Positions 1 to 6,286 of a DNA stretch of 11,063 nt are shown here, in pieces. Source of the stretch: Acidobacteriota bacterium (GTDB lineage: Bacteria; Acidobacteriota; Thermoanaerobaculia; Gp7-AA8); the NCBI GenBank assembly GCA_003223695.1, contig QHVY01000041.1, forward strand, positions 1 through 11,063, written 5' to 3'. The notes beneath the pieces are model-generated. The model saw nothing but the letters and a program-made list of their open reading frames with translations, was not told the DNA's origin and did not search any database. Numbering within the stretch: the stretch's first letter is position 1; each line of letters opens with the position of its first letter. The position numbers and the translations under genes are program-made.

Positions 1-1103
1 CGCTGCAGGATGTGACATTCGAGGTCGAGCGCGGCGAAGCGCTCGGCATCATCGGACAGAATGGCGCCGGCAAGAGCACGTTGCTCAAACTTTTGTGCAG
101 CGTGACGCGTCCGACGAGCGGGACGATTGAATCGTTCGGCACGATCGCATCCATTCTCGAGTTGGGCACGGGCTTTCATCCGGAGTTCACTGGCCGCGAC
201 AACGCCGCTCTCAATGCCACGATTCTCGGGCTATCGCCATCGGACGTGAAACGCAAGCTGCCGGCGATTCTGGAGTTTTCCGAGCTGGGAACATTTCTTG
301 ACCGGCCAGTGAAGACGTATTCATCCGGCATGTACATGCGTCTGGCGTTTTCCGTCGCCGTCAATGTCGATCCCGACATTCTCGTGATTGACGAGGCGCT
401 CGCAGTCGGTGATGGTCATTTTCAGAAGAAGTGCGTCGACCGTATCCGCGAGTTTCAGCAGAACGGCAAAACGATTCTTTTCTGTTCGCATGCGATGTAT
501 CACGTGACGACGATCTGCCGCCGGACGCTGTGGCTCGATCATGGATCGGTCATGCGCTACGGACCGACGCTCGATGTGGTGCACGAGTACGAATCGTTTC
601 TGTTGCAGCGCGACCGCGCGCTGCCGGCGAGCGAAGGAGAGCCGGAGCGCGAGCGTCCGTTCTCGCCGGTACGCTTCCGCGACATCATCGTTTGCGACAG
701 CAGCGGCAGTCCTCGCGACCTCTTCGAGCGGGGGGAGGACATTCAGTTCCGCGTGCGCGTTCATTCCGACAATCCTGCGCAGCCGGTCCACGTGATTCTG
801 GGAGTGCATCGATCGGCGGATGATCTGCAGTGCTTCGCTGTCGGCACGCATTCTGATGGAATCGAGCCGCTGCATGGCAGAAACGAATACGACTTCACAG
901 TGGAGTTGCAACGCGTGCCGCTCAATCGCGGCGAGTACTCGATCATCGCTTTTGTCGGCGACGAGAACGCGATCACGGTCTTCGATCGGCGCGATGTGCG
1001 TCCGGCCTTTTCGATCAGCGGCGATCGATATGAGATCGGTCTGATGAGTGTCGATCATCGCTGGTCGATGGAGCCCGTCGCGGCGGCAGTGGTTGGCCGC
1101 TGA
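1..1103 (+). CDS. Wzt-like polysaccharide/O-antigen ABC transporter ATP-binding protein (5' partial)
   Basis: Cytoplasmic ATPase of an ABC-2 type exporter that moves a lipid-linked glycan across the inner membrane. The frame is open from the left edge: codons before the GTG at 12 read L-Q-D, continuing the usual strand before Walker A, so the true start lies upstream and GTG 12 is not it. Counting from that GTG: Walker A GQNGAGKST at 15-23, signature YSSGM at 103-107, Walker B ILVIDEAL at 123-130, H-loop histidine 160. Residues about 220-345 form an extra beta-rich domain matching the Wzt C-terminal type, which in known systems binds the non-reducing end of the finished O-antigen. The permease (Wzm) is not in the window and may lie just upstream. 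The stop overlaps the next start by one base (TGATG), so the genes are probably one operon. The ATPase assignment is firm; the substrate is inferred. Confidence 0.93.
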   Translation, partial: LQDVTFEVERGEALGIIGQNGAGKSTLLKLLCSVTRPTSGTIESFGTIASILELGTGFHPEFTGRDNAALNATILGLSPSDVKRKLPAILEFSELGTFLDRPVKTYSSGMYMRLAFSVAVNVDPDILVIDEALAVGDGHFQKKCVDRIREFQQNGKTILFCSHAMYHVTTICRRTLWLDHGSVMRYGPTLDVVHEYESFLLQRDRALPASEGEPERERPFSPVRFRDIIVCDSSGSPRDLFERGEDIQFRVRVHSDNPAQPVHVILGVHRSADDLQCFAVGTHSDGIEPLHGRNEYDFTVELQRVPLNRGEYSIIAFVGDENAITVFDRRDVRPAFSISGDRYEIGLMSVDHRWSMEPVAAAVVGR

Positions 1104-2134
1104 TGCCGGCGAGCGCATCGCTGATCGTCGTCAACTATCGTTCAGCATCACTCGCCGTTGACGCCATTCGAACGGCGCGCGCGGCATCACAAACGGATCT
1201 GCAAGTCATTGTTGTCGACAACAGCGTCGACATTCGTGAAGCAGAAGCTCTTCGGGCGCACGCCGAAATCCTCATCACTCCCGATCAAAACCTCGGCTAT
1301 GGAGCGGCGATCAATCGCGCGCGAGCGAAATGCGACGGTGAGGTTTTGATCGTCGCGAATGCCGATGTTCGTTTTGGCGCAGGATCCATCGATCGGCTCG
1401 TTGATAGCAACGCGGATGTCGCCGGCCCCGCACTTTTCTGGGATGACGCGTTCGCCTGGTTTCTTCCGCCAAGCGATCTGCATACGGGCGCCGATGCGTT
1501 CGACGCCGCGATTGCCAGCCGCTTCGCGCGATGGCGGCGCAGTCGCGATCGGCAGCGAATCAAGAGACGGCTGGCCTTCTGGTCTCTGACGAAACCAACT
1601 CCGGTGCCGGCGATCTCCGGCGCGATCATGGCCATTCGCCGATCCGCTTTCGATCGCCTCGGCAGCTTTGACGAGCGGTTTCATCTCTATTTCGAAGAGA
1701 TCGATTTTCAGCGCCGATTGCACGGCGGCATTCTCTACGTGCCGGATGCTCATTGTAGGCACGTTTACAACCAGAGCGCAGCAGCATCGGAGTCTGCCGC
1801 CGCTGAGTACGCGCGGTCCGAAATGGCATACCTGACTAAGTGGAGCGGACCTCGTTTGGCGCGTTTGATCAAATCGATCGAAAAGCCGGCGATCGCGACC
1901 AGTGCCGAGGCTCTGGAAGGCGACATCCGCATTGACCGAAGCGGACTTGTGATCGAGGCTTCTCCGTTGCCGTCATTCGAAACGGCCGCAGGCCATTTTC
2001 CGAACACGACCAGCGTTGCTATACCCGACGAGGTGTGGCGTGCGTACCGCAGCGAGGTCCTCTACCTGCGCGTCATCGAGGCGGCCTCAGCGCGAGTGGT
2101 TCGAACGTACGCCAAGGCTAGAATACGGCCATGA
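1103..2134 (+). CDS. Glycosyltransferase family 2, rhamnosyltransferase (WbbL)-like
   Basis: Probable GT-A fold transferase that adds a sugar from a nucleotide-sugar donor to a growing surface glycan at the cytoplasmic face of the membrane. The start is the ATG overlapping the upstream stop by one base, and the GT2 fold begins at once. Motifs: SLIVVNYRS at 6-14, VIVVDNS at 35-41, NLGYGAAIN at 63-71, metal-site-like NAD at 86-88, and the acceptor-side acidic patch FEEIDF at 197-202. This order is typical of the WbbL/rhamnosyltransferase branch. After the catalytic domain (to about 255) there is an 80-residue C-terminal extension of unknown role, beta-rich in appearance, with a stretch around IPDEVWRAY at 308-316. 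There are no membrane segments. The last base pairs overlap the next gene by four nt (ATGA). Sugar specificity cannot be read from the sequence. Confidence 0.9.
   Translation: MPASASLIVVNYRSASLAVDAIRTARAASQTDLQVIVVDNSVDIREAEALRAHAEILITPDQNLGYGAAINRARAKCDGEVLIVANADVRFGAGSIDRLVDSNADVAGPALFWDDAFAWFLPPSDLHTGADAFDAAIASRFARWRRSRDRQRIKRRLAFWSLTKPTPVPAISGAIMAIRRSAFDRLGSFDERFHLYFEEIDFQRRLHGGILYVPDAHCRHVYNQSAAASESAAAEYARSEMAYLTKWSGPRLARLIKSIEKPAIATSAEALEGDIRIDRSGLVIEASPLPSFETAAGHFPNTTSVAIPDEVWRAYRSEVLYLRVIEAASARVVRTYAKARIRP
2116..2124 (+). promoter_or_regulatory. Candidate -10 box (GGCTAGAAT) immediately before the fusion gene
   Basis: TAGAAT at 2119-2124 fits a sigma-70 -10 hexamer (TAnnnT) and lies 6 nt before the ATG at 2131, the spacing expected if transcription starts at or beside the start codon (leaderless). 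The gene has no clear Shine-Dalgarno sequence. The same nine bases occur before the response regulator gene at 4637-4645. No convincing -35 box is visible, so this is a hypothesis. Confidence 0.35.
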
Positions 2135-3621
2135 GCTCGACCAGCGTGTCGATTCTCGTCCCATTGACGGGACCTGCGCCCGAGCTGCCGTCGACGCTCG
2201 AGTCGGTTGAGCAATATCTGCAAACGACCGGGTTCGAGTTCGACGTGCGCGTGCTCGACTCACGCGACGGCGATGGTTACGGCGCGATGATCCGCCGAGG
2301 AGCGTCGGAGGCGAAGGGGAGCGTGATTGTCATCGTCGATTCCGACCTGCCGTATCCGGTGAACGCGATCGGCGACGCAGTCGCGCTGATCGAGTCGGGC
2401 TCCGCGGAAGTCGTCTTCGGAAATCTCGCCTCGGCCAGCAGCGCCGTGCTTCGATGGTTTCTCGTTCCGATCCTTCCTGATCCGCGGCTGCACCTCAAAG
2501 CATTTTCTTCAGATGCCGCGCGGCTTCTCATCGGCGAATCAAAAATCAATGACGGAGGATTCGATCTCGAGCTTGCGTACCTGGCGAACAAGTATGGATT
2601 CAGGATCGAGTCGCTGCACGCCAACTCGAACGCGAATGCGAAACCGTCGTTCGGCGCGATCAGCGGATTCCGTTCGGTGATCGCAATTCGGCTCACGGAT
2701 CGCAGCAATGGTTATCGCGCGCCGCGTCGTTGTCCGGTTTGTTTTTCGTCCGAAGTGTGGAGTTGGGCCCAGATTCCGGGCAACGTCGTTCGGGCCTGCA
2801 GTCGCTGTAAGTCACGGTATCTCAATCACTTCGACGTGACCGACGATGCGCAGCCGGTGCGCAGAGAATTGCGCCCGAACGCGCCCGCTGCAGAAACGAG
2901 CGACGAAACAGCGCACGCGCAAACGGCGCGCGAGAAGACGAGTTTTAGCAGACTCGCTGCGTTGCGAAAGCAGGTCGCCTCGCGCGCCCGCATTCTGGAA
3001 ATCGGAGTTCGCGACGGAACGTTCGGCGCCGCTGCGTCGCGCGAATACGAATACGTGGGCATCGACACAGCCGTGGCGATCGCGCGTGCGGCTCGCGGAA
3101 AAGGGCTGGAAGTGTATTGTTCGGCCCTCACCGGATTCGTCAACACCGGTCCCGCGTTCGATGCCATTACGCTTTTTCATGTGTTCGAGAACATGCCCGA
3201 TCCGCACGACGCGCTCGCTCGCATGAAAGATTTGTTGAAGCCGGGCGGAGTTTTGTTGCTGACGACGTTCGACACGGAAGGCATTCTTTATCTGATCAGT
3301 GAGCGGACGCGGATGGCTCACAACTTCCGCACGCATCTCATTCTCTATTCGCGGTCGGCGCTGATCGAGCTTCTCGAGCATTCCGGTTTCGAGATCGCCG
3401 CGGTCTCTCCGGCATTCGAGTATCGCGATCACCGATTCCTCCGGCATTGGGTTGCTACGCGATGGCCGGCACTCGCGCCGATTGCAAACGCGATCCTGCG
3501 CATTCTGCCGGATCCGCTGCTTGTCAGCTCCGGCTCGATCCGCATCATCGCCAAGCGCCGCGCCGGACCACCGATGGACGTTCGCGCGATCCGCTCGGTG
3601 GAACCGACGCATGCCCGCTGA
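2131..3621 (+). CDS. Fusion protein: DPM1-like GT2 domain, zinc ribbon and SAM-dependent methyltransferase
   Basis: Three modules in one 496-residue chain. Residues 5-190 resemble the dolichol-phosphate-mannose-synthase branch of GT2: GYGAMIRRG at 49-57, a DxD-like VDSDLPYP at 69-76, and FDLELAYLANKYG at 144-156. The usual N-terminal DDGSxDGT block is absent, so the domain may be compact or inactive. Residues 201-226 hold a zinc ribbon (CPVC 201-204, CSRC 223-226). Residues about 285-475 are a class I methyltransferase: motif I ILEIGVRDGTFG at 288-299, ribose-binding acid in YVGIDTA (D312), and the Methyltransf_23-type FHVFENMPDPHDAL at 349-362 with LLKPGGVLLL at 368-377. The linker 238-275 is polar and likely flexible. 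It starts with a four-nt overlap (ATGA) on the GT2 gene. Zinc-ribbon methyltransferases often act on sugars, so a glycan-modifying or chain-capping role is plausible but inferred. Confidence 0.85.
   Translation: MSSTSVSILVPLTGPAPELPSTLESVEQYLQTTGFEFDVRVLDSRDGDGYGAMIRRGASEAKGSVIVIVDSDLPYPVNAIGDAVALIESGSAEVVFGNLASASSAVLRWFLVPILPDPRLHLKAFSSDAARLLIGESKINDGGFDLELAYLANKYGFRIESLHANSNANAKPSFGAISGFRSVIAIRLTDRSNGYRAPRRCPVCFSSEVWSWAQIPGNVVRACSRCKSRYLNHFDVTDDAQPVRRELRPNAPAAETSDETAHAQTAREKTSFSRLAALRKQVASRARILEIGVRDGTFGAAASREYEYVGIDTAVAIARAARGKGLEVYCSALTGFVNTGPAFDAITLFHVFENMPDPHDALARMKDLLKPGGVLLLTTFDTEGILYLISERTRMAHNFRTHLILYSRSALIELLEHSGFEIAAVSPAFEYRDHRFLRHWVATRWPALAPIANAILRILPDPLLVSSGSIRIIAKRRAGPPMDVRAIRSVEPTHAR
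3597..3602 (+). promoter_or_regulatory. Ribosome binding site deciding the GNAT start
   Basis: GGTGGA lies 8 nt before the ATG at 3611, inside the end of the fusion gene. It supports 3611 over in-frame starts further upstream, which would overlap the previous gene by up to 170 nt and add non-conserved arginine-rich residues. Confidence 0.5.
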
Positions 3622-4600
3622 CGATCGGTTCGTCACCCGCGCGTACGAAGCGGGTGACGAGACGGCGATTCTCGACCTCTTTGCGCGCTGTTTTCATGCT
3701 CCGAGGACGCTCGAGCATTTTCACTGGAAGTATTTGCAGAATCCGTATGGAACTGCGCACATCAGCCTCACATTCGATGCCGACGGCCGACTCGTCGGAC
3801 ACTACGCCGGCTATCCCATTCCGTTTGTGGAGGGCGGACGCGAGCTCGTCGCCCATCAGATCGGCGACACGATGACCGATCCGTCGGTCCGCCACATTGG
3901 CCGCGGTCCGACCAGCATCCTCGGCCACACAGCCCTACATTTTTATACAACATTCTGTGAACATAAAATCGCGTATAATTATGGCTTCAATGTCGCGAAT
4001 ATTCAAAGATTCTCGCTGCGTTTCCTGCGCAGCGATCGAGTCGAGCCCGTGTCCTACTGGCGTCGCGAGCTTCCGTTGAAAGGCATCGCTCGCGCGAGCC
4101 GCTGGATCCGCGGCTATCAGCTCGAGCTCGTGACGCAGCCGGGCGAGGAATTCGATCGCTTGTTCGAGAGAGTCGCGCCTGCATATCGATTTCTTGTGCG
4201 TCGCGATGCGCGATACTTGCGATGGCGCTACGTGGACTGTCCTGACCGCGGCGCCTTCATTGTTGCGATTCGTAAATGGCGGCGTCTGGTCGGATGGAGT
4301 GTCTTCCGAATTCGCGAGAAGCGGCTGCTTTGGGGCGACGCGCTGTTTGATCCGCGGCATGCTGGCGCAATCGAAGTCCTTCTGCGCCATGTCGTCCCTG
4401 GCTATCCTGTCGAGCGCATCGAAGCGTGGTTTCCGCCGCGGCCGAAGTGGCTTGCGGACGTCCTCCAGCGCGCGGGGTTCATCGCCGAGCCCGAGCCGCA
4501 GGATTTGTCCGTGATGTGCGTTCCGTTCGTAATGCCTGACGCAACCGAGCGCATTCGACAGGCGCTCTACTACACGATGGGCGACTCGGACCTCTTCTGA
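3611..4600 (+). CDS. GNAT-family N-acetyltransferase (probable)
   Basis: A 329-residue soluble protein, probably an acyl-CoA-dependent acetyltransferase. It begins at once with a GNAT-like strand and helix (RFVTRAYEAGDETAILDLF, residues 6-24), followed by FHWKYLQNPYG at 37-47, a pattern common in the GNAT group found beside polysaccharide genes, then DGRLVGHYAGYPI at 58-70 for the central beta strands. The second half has a degenerate repeat of the fold (RDARYLRWRYVDCPDRG about 198-214, then RRLVGWSVFR about 223-232), as in longer two-domain GNAT proteins. The frame is open back to 3452, but the domain start and the ribosome site favour 3611, an 11-nt overlap with the fusion gene. It may acetylate an amino sugar of the glycan, or an unrelated amine; the substrate is unknown. 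Codons 107-133 (about 3930-4010) are unusually AT-rich for this gene. Confidence 0.75.
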   Translation: MPADDRFVTRAYEAGDETAILDLFARCFHAPRTLEHFHWKYLQNPYGTAHISLTFDADGRLVGHYAGYPIPFVEGGRELVAHQIGDTMTDPSVRHIGRGPTSILGHTALHFYTTFCEHKIAYNYGFNVANIQRFSLRFLRSDRVEPVSYWRRELPLKGIARASRWIRGYQLELVTQPGEEFDRLFERVAPAYRFLVRRDARYLRWRYVDCPDRGAFIVAIRKWRRLVGWSVFRIREKRLLWGDALFDPRHAGAIEVLLRHVVPGYPVERIEAWFPPRPKWLADVLQRAGFIAEPEPQDLSVMCVPFVMPDATERIRQALYYTMGDSDLF

Positions 4601-4636
4601 TCTTGGCCAGCCTTCTGCATGTCGGTCTCAGCCGTC

Positions 4637-4645
4637 GGCTAGAAT
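4637..4645 (+). promoter_or_regulatory. Candidate -10 box (GGCTAGAAT) before the response regulator gene
   Basis: The 55-nt gap 4601-4655 is the only clear intergenic gap on the plus strand. TAGAAT at 4640-4645 resembles a sigma-70 -10 hexamer and lies 10 nt before the ATG at 4656, so any leader would be only a few bases. The nine bases are identical to those at 2116-2124. No good -35 is seen. The gap has no clear hairpin terminator after the GNAT gene, only a 4-bp stem around 4631-4639. Confidence 0.4.
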
Positions 4646-4655
4646 TAGGTTCTTC

Positions 4656-5072
4656 ATGAACGAAGTCCAGGCGCAGAATCCAGTCGGAGAAAAGCGCATC
4701 AGTGACGTTGATCGCAAGCGGGTGCTGGTGATCGATGACGACATGCCGCTGCGCGGGATGCTCGCCGCCGCGCTGCGCCAGCATGGATTTCAGGTTCTCC
4801 TCGCCGGAGACGGCGAAGAAGGACAGCGCGCGCTCAAGATTCATCATCCCAACGTGATCCTGCTCGATCTGGCGATGCCCAAAGTCAATGGCTGGGACTT
4901 CCTGCAACGGCTCCAGGAAACCGGCCACCTCGGACACGTGCCGATCATCGTTCTCTCCGCCCATCTTCACGTCGATCCGCAGGCTGTTTTGCAGATGGGC
5001 GTCTCGGCGATTCTGCCGAAGCCGTTCAATCTCCCCGAATTGATCGATTTGATCGAGCATCTCTCGCCGTGA
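4656..5072 (+). CDS. Single-domain response regulator (CheY-like receiver)
   Basis: A 138-residue stand-alone receiver domain that would be phosphorylated by a histidine kinase and act by protein-protein contact, as it has no output domain. Key residues are all present: acidic cluster D27-D28-D29 in RVLVIDDDM, phospho-acceptor D71 in VILLDLAMP, the switch S101 in IIVLSAH, and K122 in ILPKPFN. About 20 polar residues precede the domain. No kinase gene is in the window. It follows the GNAT gene after 55 nt and its stop overlaps the next start (GTGA), which suggests cotranslation with the methyltransferase gene. A role in tuning envelope glycan production is only suggested by position. The family assignment is secure. 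Confidence 0.95.
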   Translation: MNEVQAQNPVGEKRISDVDRKRVLVIDDDMPLRGMLAAALRQHGFQVLLAGDGEEGQRALKIHHPNVILLDLAMPKVNGWDFLQRLQETGHLGHVPIIVLSAHLHVDPQAVLQMGVSAILPKPFNLPELIDLIEHLSP

Positions 5073-5625
5073 GCGGCGTCGCTCAAAAATATCCGCGCGG
5101 ATTCCTGCGCTCGTACGTTCGCGCGAAGCTGGCCACCGATCCGGTCTACGACGCAGCCTTCGAGTGTTTAAGAGGATCAGAGTTGCCGGTGCTGGATATC
5201 GGATGCGGCGTCGGCATTCTCGGGATGTATCTTCGCGAGCGCGGCTTCACGGCGCCGATCGTTGGGATCGATCACGATGCGCGGTTCGGGGCAATATCGT
5301 TTTGCTCGACGTGCTCCACTACTTCGCGAACGAGGATCAGAAGGCGATTCTGCGCAATGCGGCCGAAGCCGGTGTAATGATTTTGATCCGCGACGCCATT
5401 CGTGACGGCTCGTTGCGGTACCGGCTGACATACGCGCAGGAGGCGTTCGCACGCATCGGCGGCTGGCTCAAGGCGGAGCAATTGAATTTTCCGACGCGCG
5501 AGTCGATCGCACAGTCGCTGAATGGAGATTTCGAGCACGAGGTGCGTCCGATGTTCGGCCGGAGCCCGTTCAACAACTATCTCTTCGTTTTCAGGCGGTC
5601 CTCGGCCGGAACGACGAAGGAATAG
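5069..5625 (+). pseudogene. SAM-dependent methyltransferase broken by internal deletion and frame change
   Basis: Two pieces of one class I methyltransferase lie in different frames. Piece one starts at GTG 5069 (GTGA overlap with the response regulator) and carries motif I VLDIGCGVGILG at 41-52 and the ribose-binding GIDHDAR at 66-72, then turns into nonsense ending at 5377. Piece two resumes one frame over at about 5287 with RGNIVLLDVLHYF and runs through LIRDAIRDGS, LNFPTRESI and FNNYLFVFRR to the TAG at 5623-5625. In the family these parts are normally separated by some 30-40 residues (the strand and motif II region), which are missing here, so this is a deletion plus frameshift, not a one-base error. 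Intact relatives, as I recall them, occur in envelope lipid or pigment clusters. It is probably non-functional unless the break is an assembly error. The 3' end overlaps the deacetylase gene on the other strand by 49 nt. Confidence 0.75.
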
Positions 5626-6161
5626 CCGGTCTGTCGCACGTCGTCGATCACTCTCTCGATGCAGGAGAGCGAGTGCGCACGTCCCTGATGCAGGACGATG
5701 ATCGCCCCCGGCTCGATGCGTCGCAGGATGCGAGCGGCGACTCGCGTCGGATCTGCTCGCACGGTATCGAATCCGCGCGCGGTCCAGCCGATTAGGAGCA
5801 TCGCCCGCGACGCCAGTAACGGATGCACCGCCGGATTCTTCATGCCGACTGGAGCGCGAAAGTAACTCTGGTTGCCGAGGACTTCATTGCAGCGGTCGAT
5901 CTCGTCCGAGACCCACGCGGGCAGCAGACACCAAAAGAAAGCAGATGGGTGAGTGTACGAATGATTTCCGATCGAGTGTCCGCTGCTGATGATCGAGCGC
6001 ACCAGGTCGAGTCGTTGCGCCGCAAGCGCGCCTTTCAGAAAGAACGTCGCTTTGGTATTCGTCTTCGCCAGCAGATCGAGAATCGCCGCCGTGTCGTCTG
6101 TCGGACCGTCGTCGATCGTCAACCACACCTCGCGCCCCTCGGCCGCAAATCGCGTGAACAC
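5577..6161 (-). CDS. Polysaccharide deacetylase, NodB homology domain (N-terminus displaced)
   Basis: Metal-dependent de-N-acetylase of carbohydrate esterase family 4 type, expected to remove acetyl groups from amino sugars of an envelope glycan or glycolipid. Counting from GTG 6161, the catalytic motifs are complete: LTIDDGPTDDT at 14-24 with base D17 and metal ligand D18, GNHSYTHP at 65-72 with ligands H67 and H71, RAPVG at 102-106, GWTARGFD at 125-132, and VLHQG at 156-160. It ends in RLKTKR. The 194 residues contain the full NodB domain, but related proteins begin with a membrane segment; that part is encoded in another frame just upstream (see 6162-6286), so GTG 6161 may be a fallback start or the annotated gene may be a fragment. 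The frame upstream of 6161 lacks a usable start. It converges on, and overlaps, the broken methyltransferase. Confidence 0.8.
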   Translation of the reverse strand: MFTRFAAEGREVWLTIDDGPTDDTAAILDLLAKTNTKATFFLKGALAAQRLDLVRSIISSGHSIGNHSYTHPSAFFWCLLPAWVSDEIDRCNEVLGNQSYFRAPVGMKNPAVHPLLASRAMLLIGWTARGFDTVRADPTRVAARILRRIEPGAIIVLHQGRAHSLSCIERVIDDVRQTGYSFVVPAEDRLKTKR

Positions 6162-6286
6162 TGGACCGAGCGGGCGACGATCGCCAATCCGACGAAAGGT
6201 CCGTGCGGCCAGATGATGATCGCCATGAACGGCGAGAGCCAGGCAAAACCGACGATCAGATTTCGAGCCATCGTGCGAGTATCCAT
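6162..6286 (-). pseudogene. Out-of-frame N-terminal membrane segment of the deacetylase gene
   Basis: From ATG 6286 (or ATG 6271) the reading frame encodes MARNLIVGFAWLSPF and then a hydrophobic stretch through IIIWPHGPFVGLAIVA, with the look of two short membrane helices. After about 6180 it degenerates into arginine-rich sequence and stops near 6119. At about 6175 another frame picks up as RPLGPVFTRFAAEGREVW, which is the normal lead-in to the NodB domain. About 20-25 residues that usually join the two parts seem to be missing. I read this as a deletion with frameshift in one original gene; an independent small membrane protein is the less likely alternative. The start overlaps the end of the membrane protein gene by 31 nt (or 16 nt from ATG 6271). 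Confidence 0.55.

Noticed and set aside
321..1118. Minus-strand open frame (265 codons) opposite the Wzt gene
   Set aside because: The plus strand carries complete ABC ATPase motifs; the antisense product is arginine-rich with no motif.
3452..3610. Upstream extension of the GNAT gene by 53 codons
   Set aside because: It would lie wholly inside the fusion gene, is arginine/serine-rich and unconserved in appearance, and a ribosome site with proper spacing supports ATG 3611.
2812..3636. Minus-strand open frame (274 codons) opposite the fusion gene
   Set aside because: It overlaps the methyltransferase module throughout and looks like low-complexity antisense translation.
5600..5680. Possible bidirectional terminator between the convergent operons
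   Set aside because: Only short GC-rich matches such as CGGCCG are present, with no stable stem followed by a U-tract.
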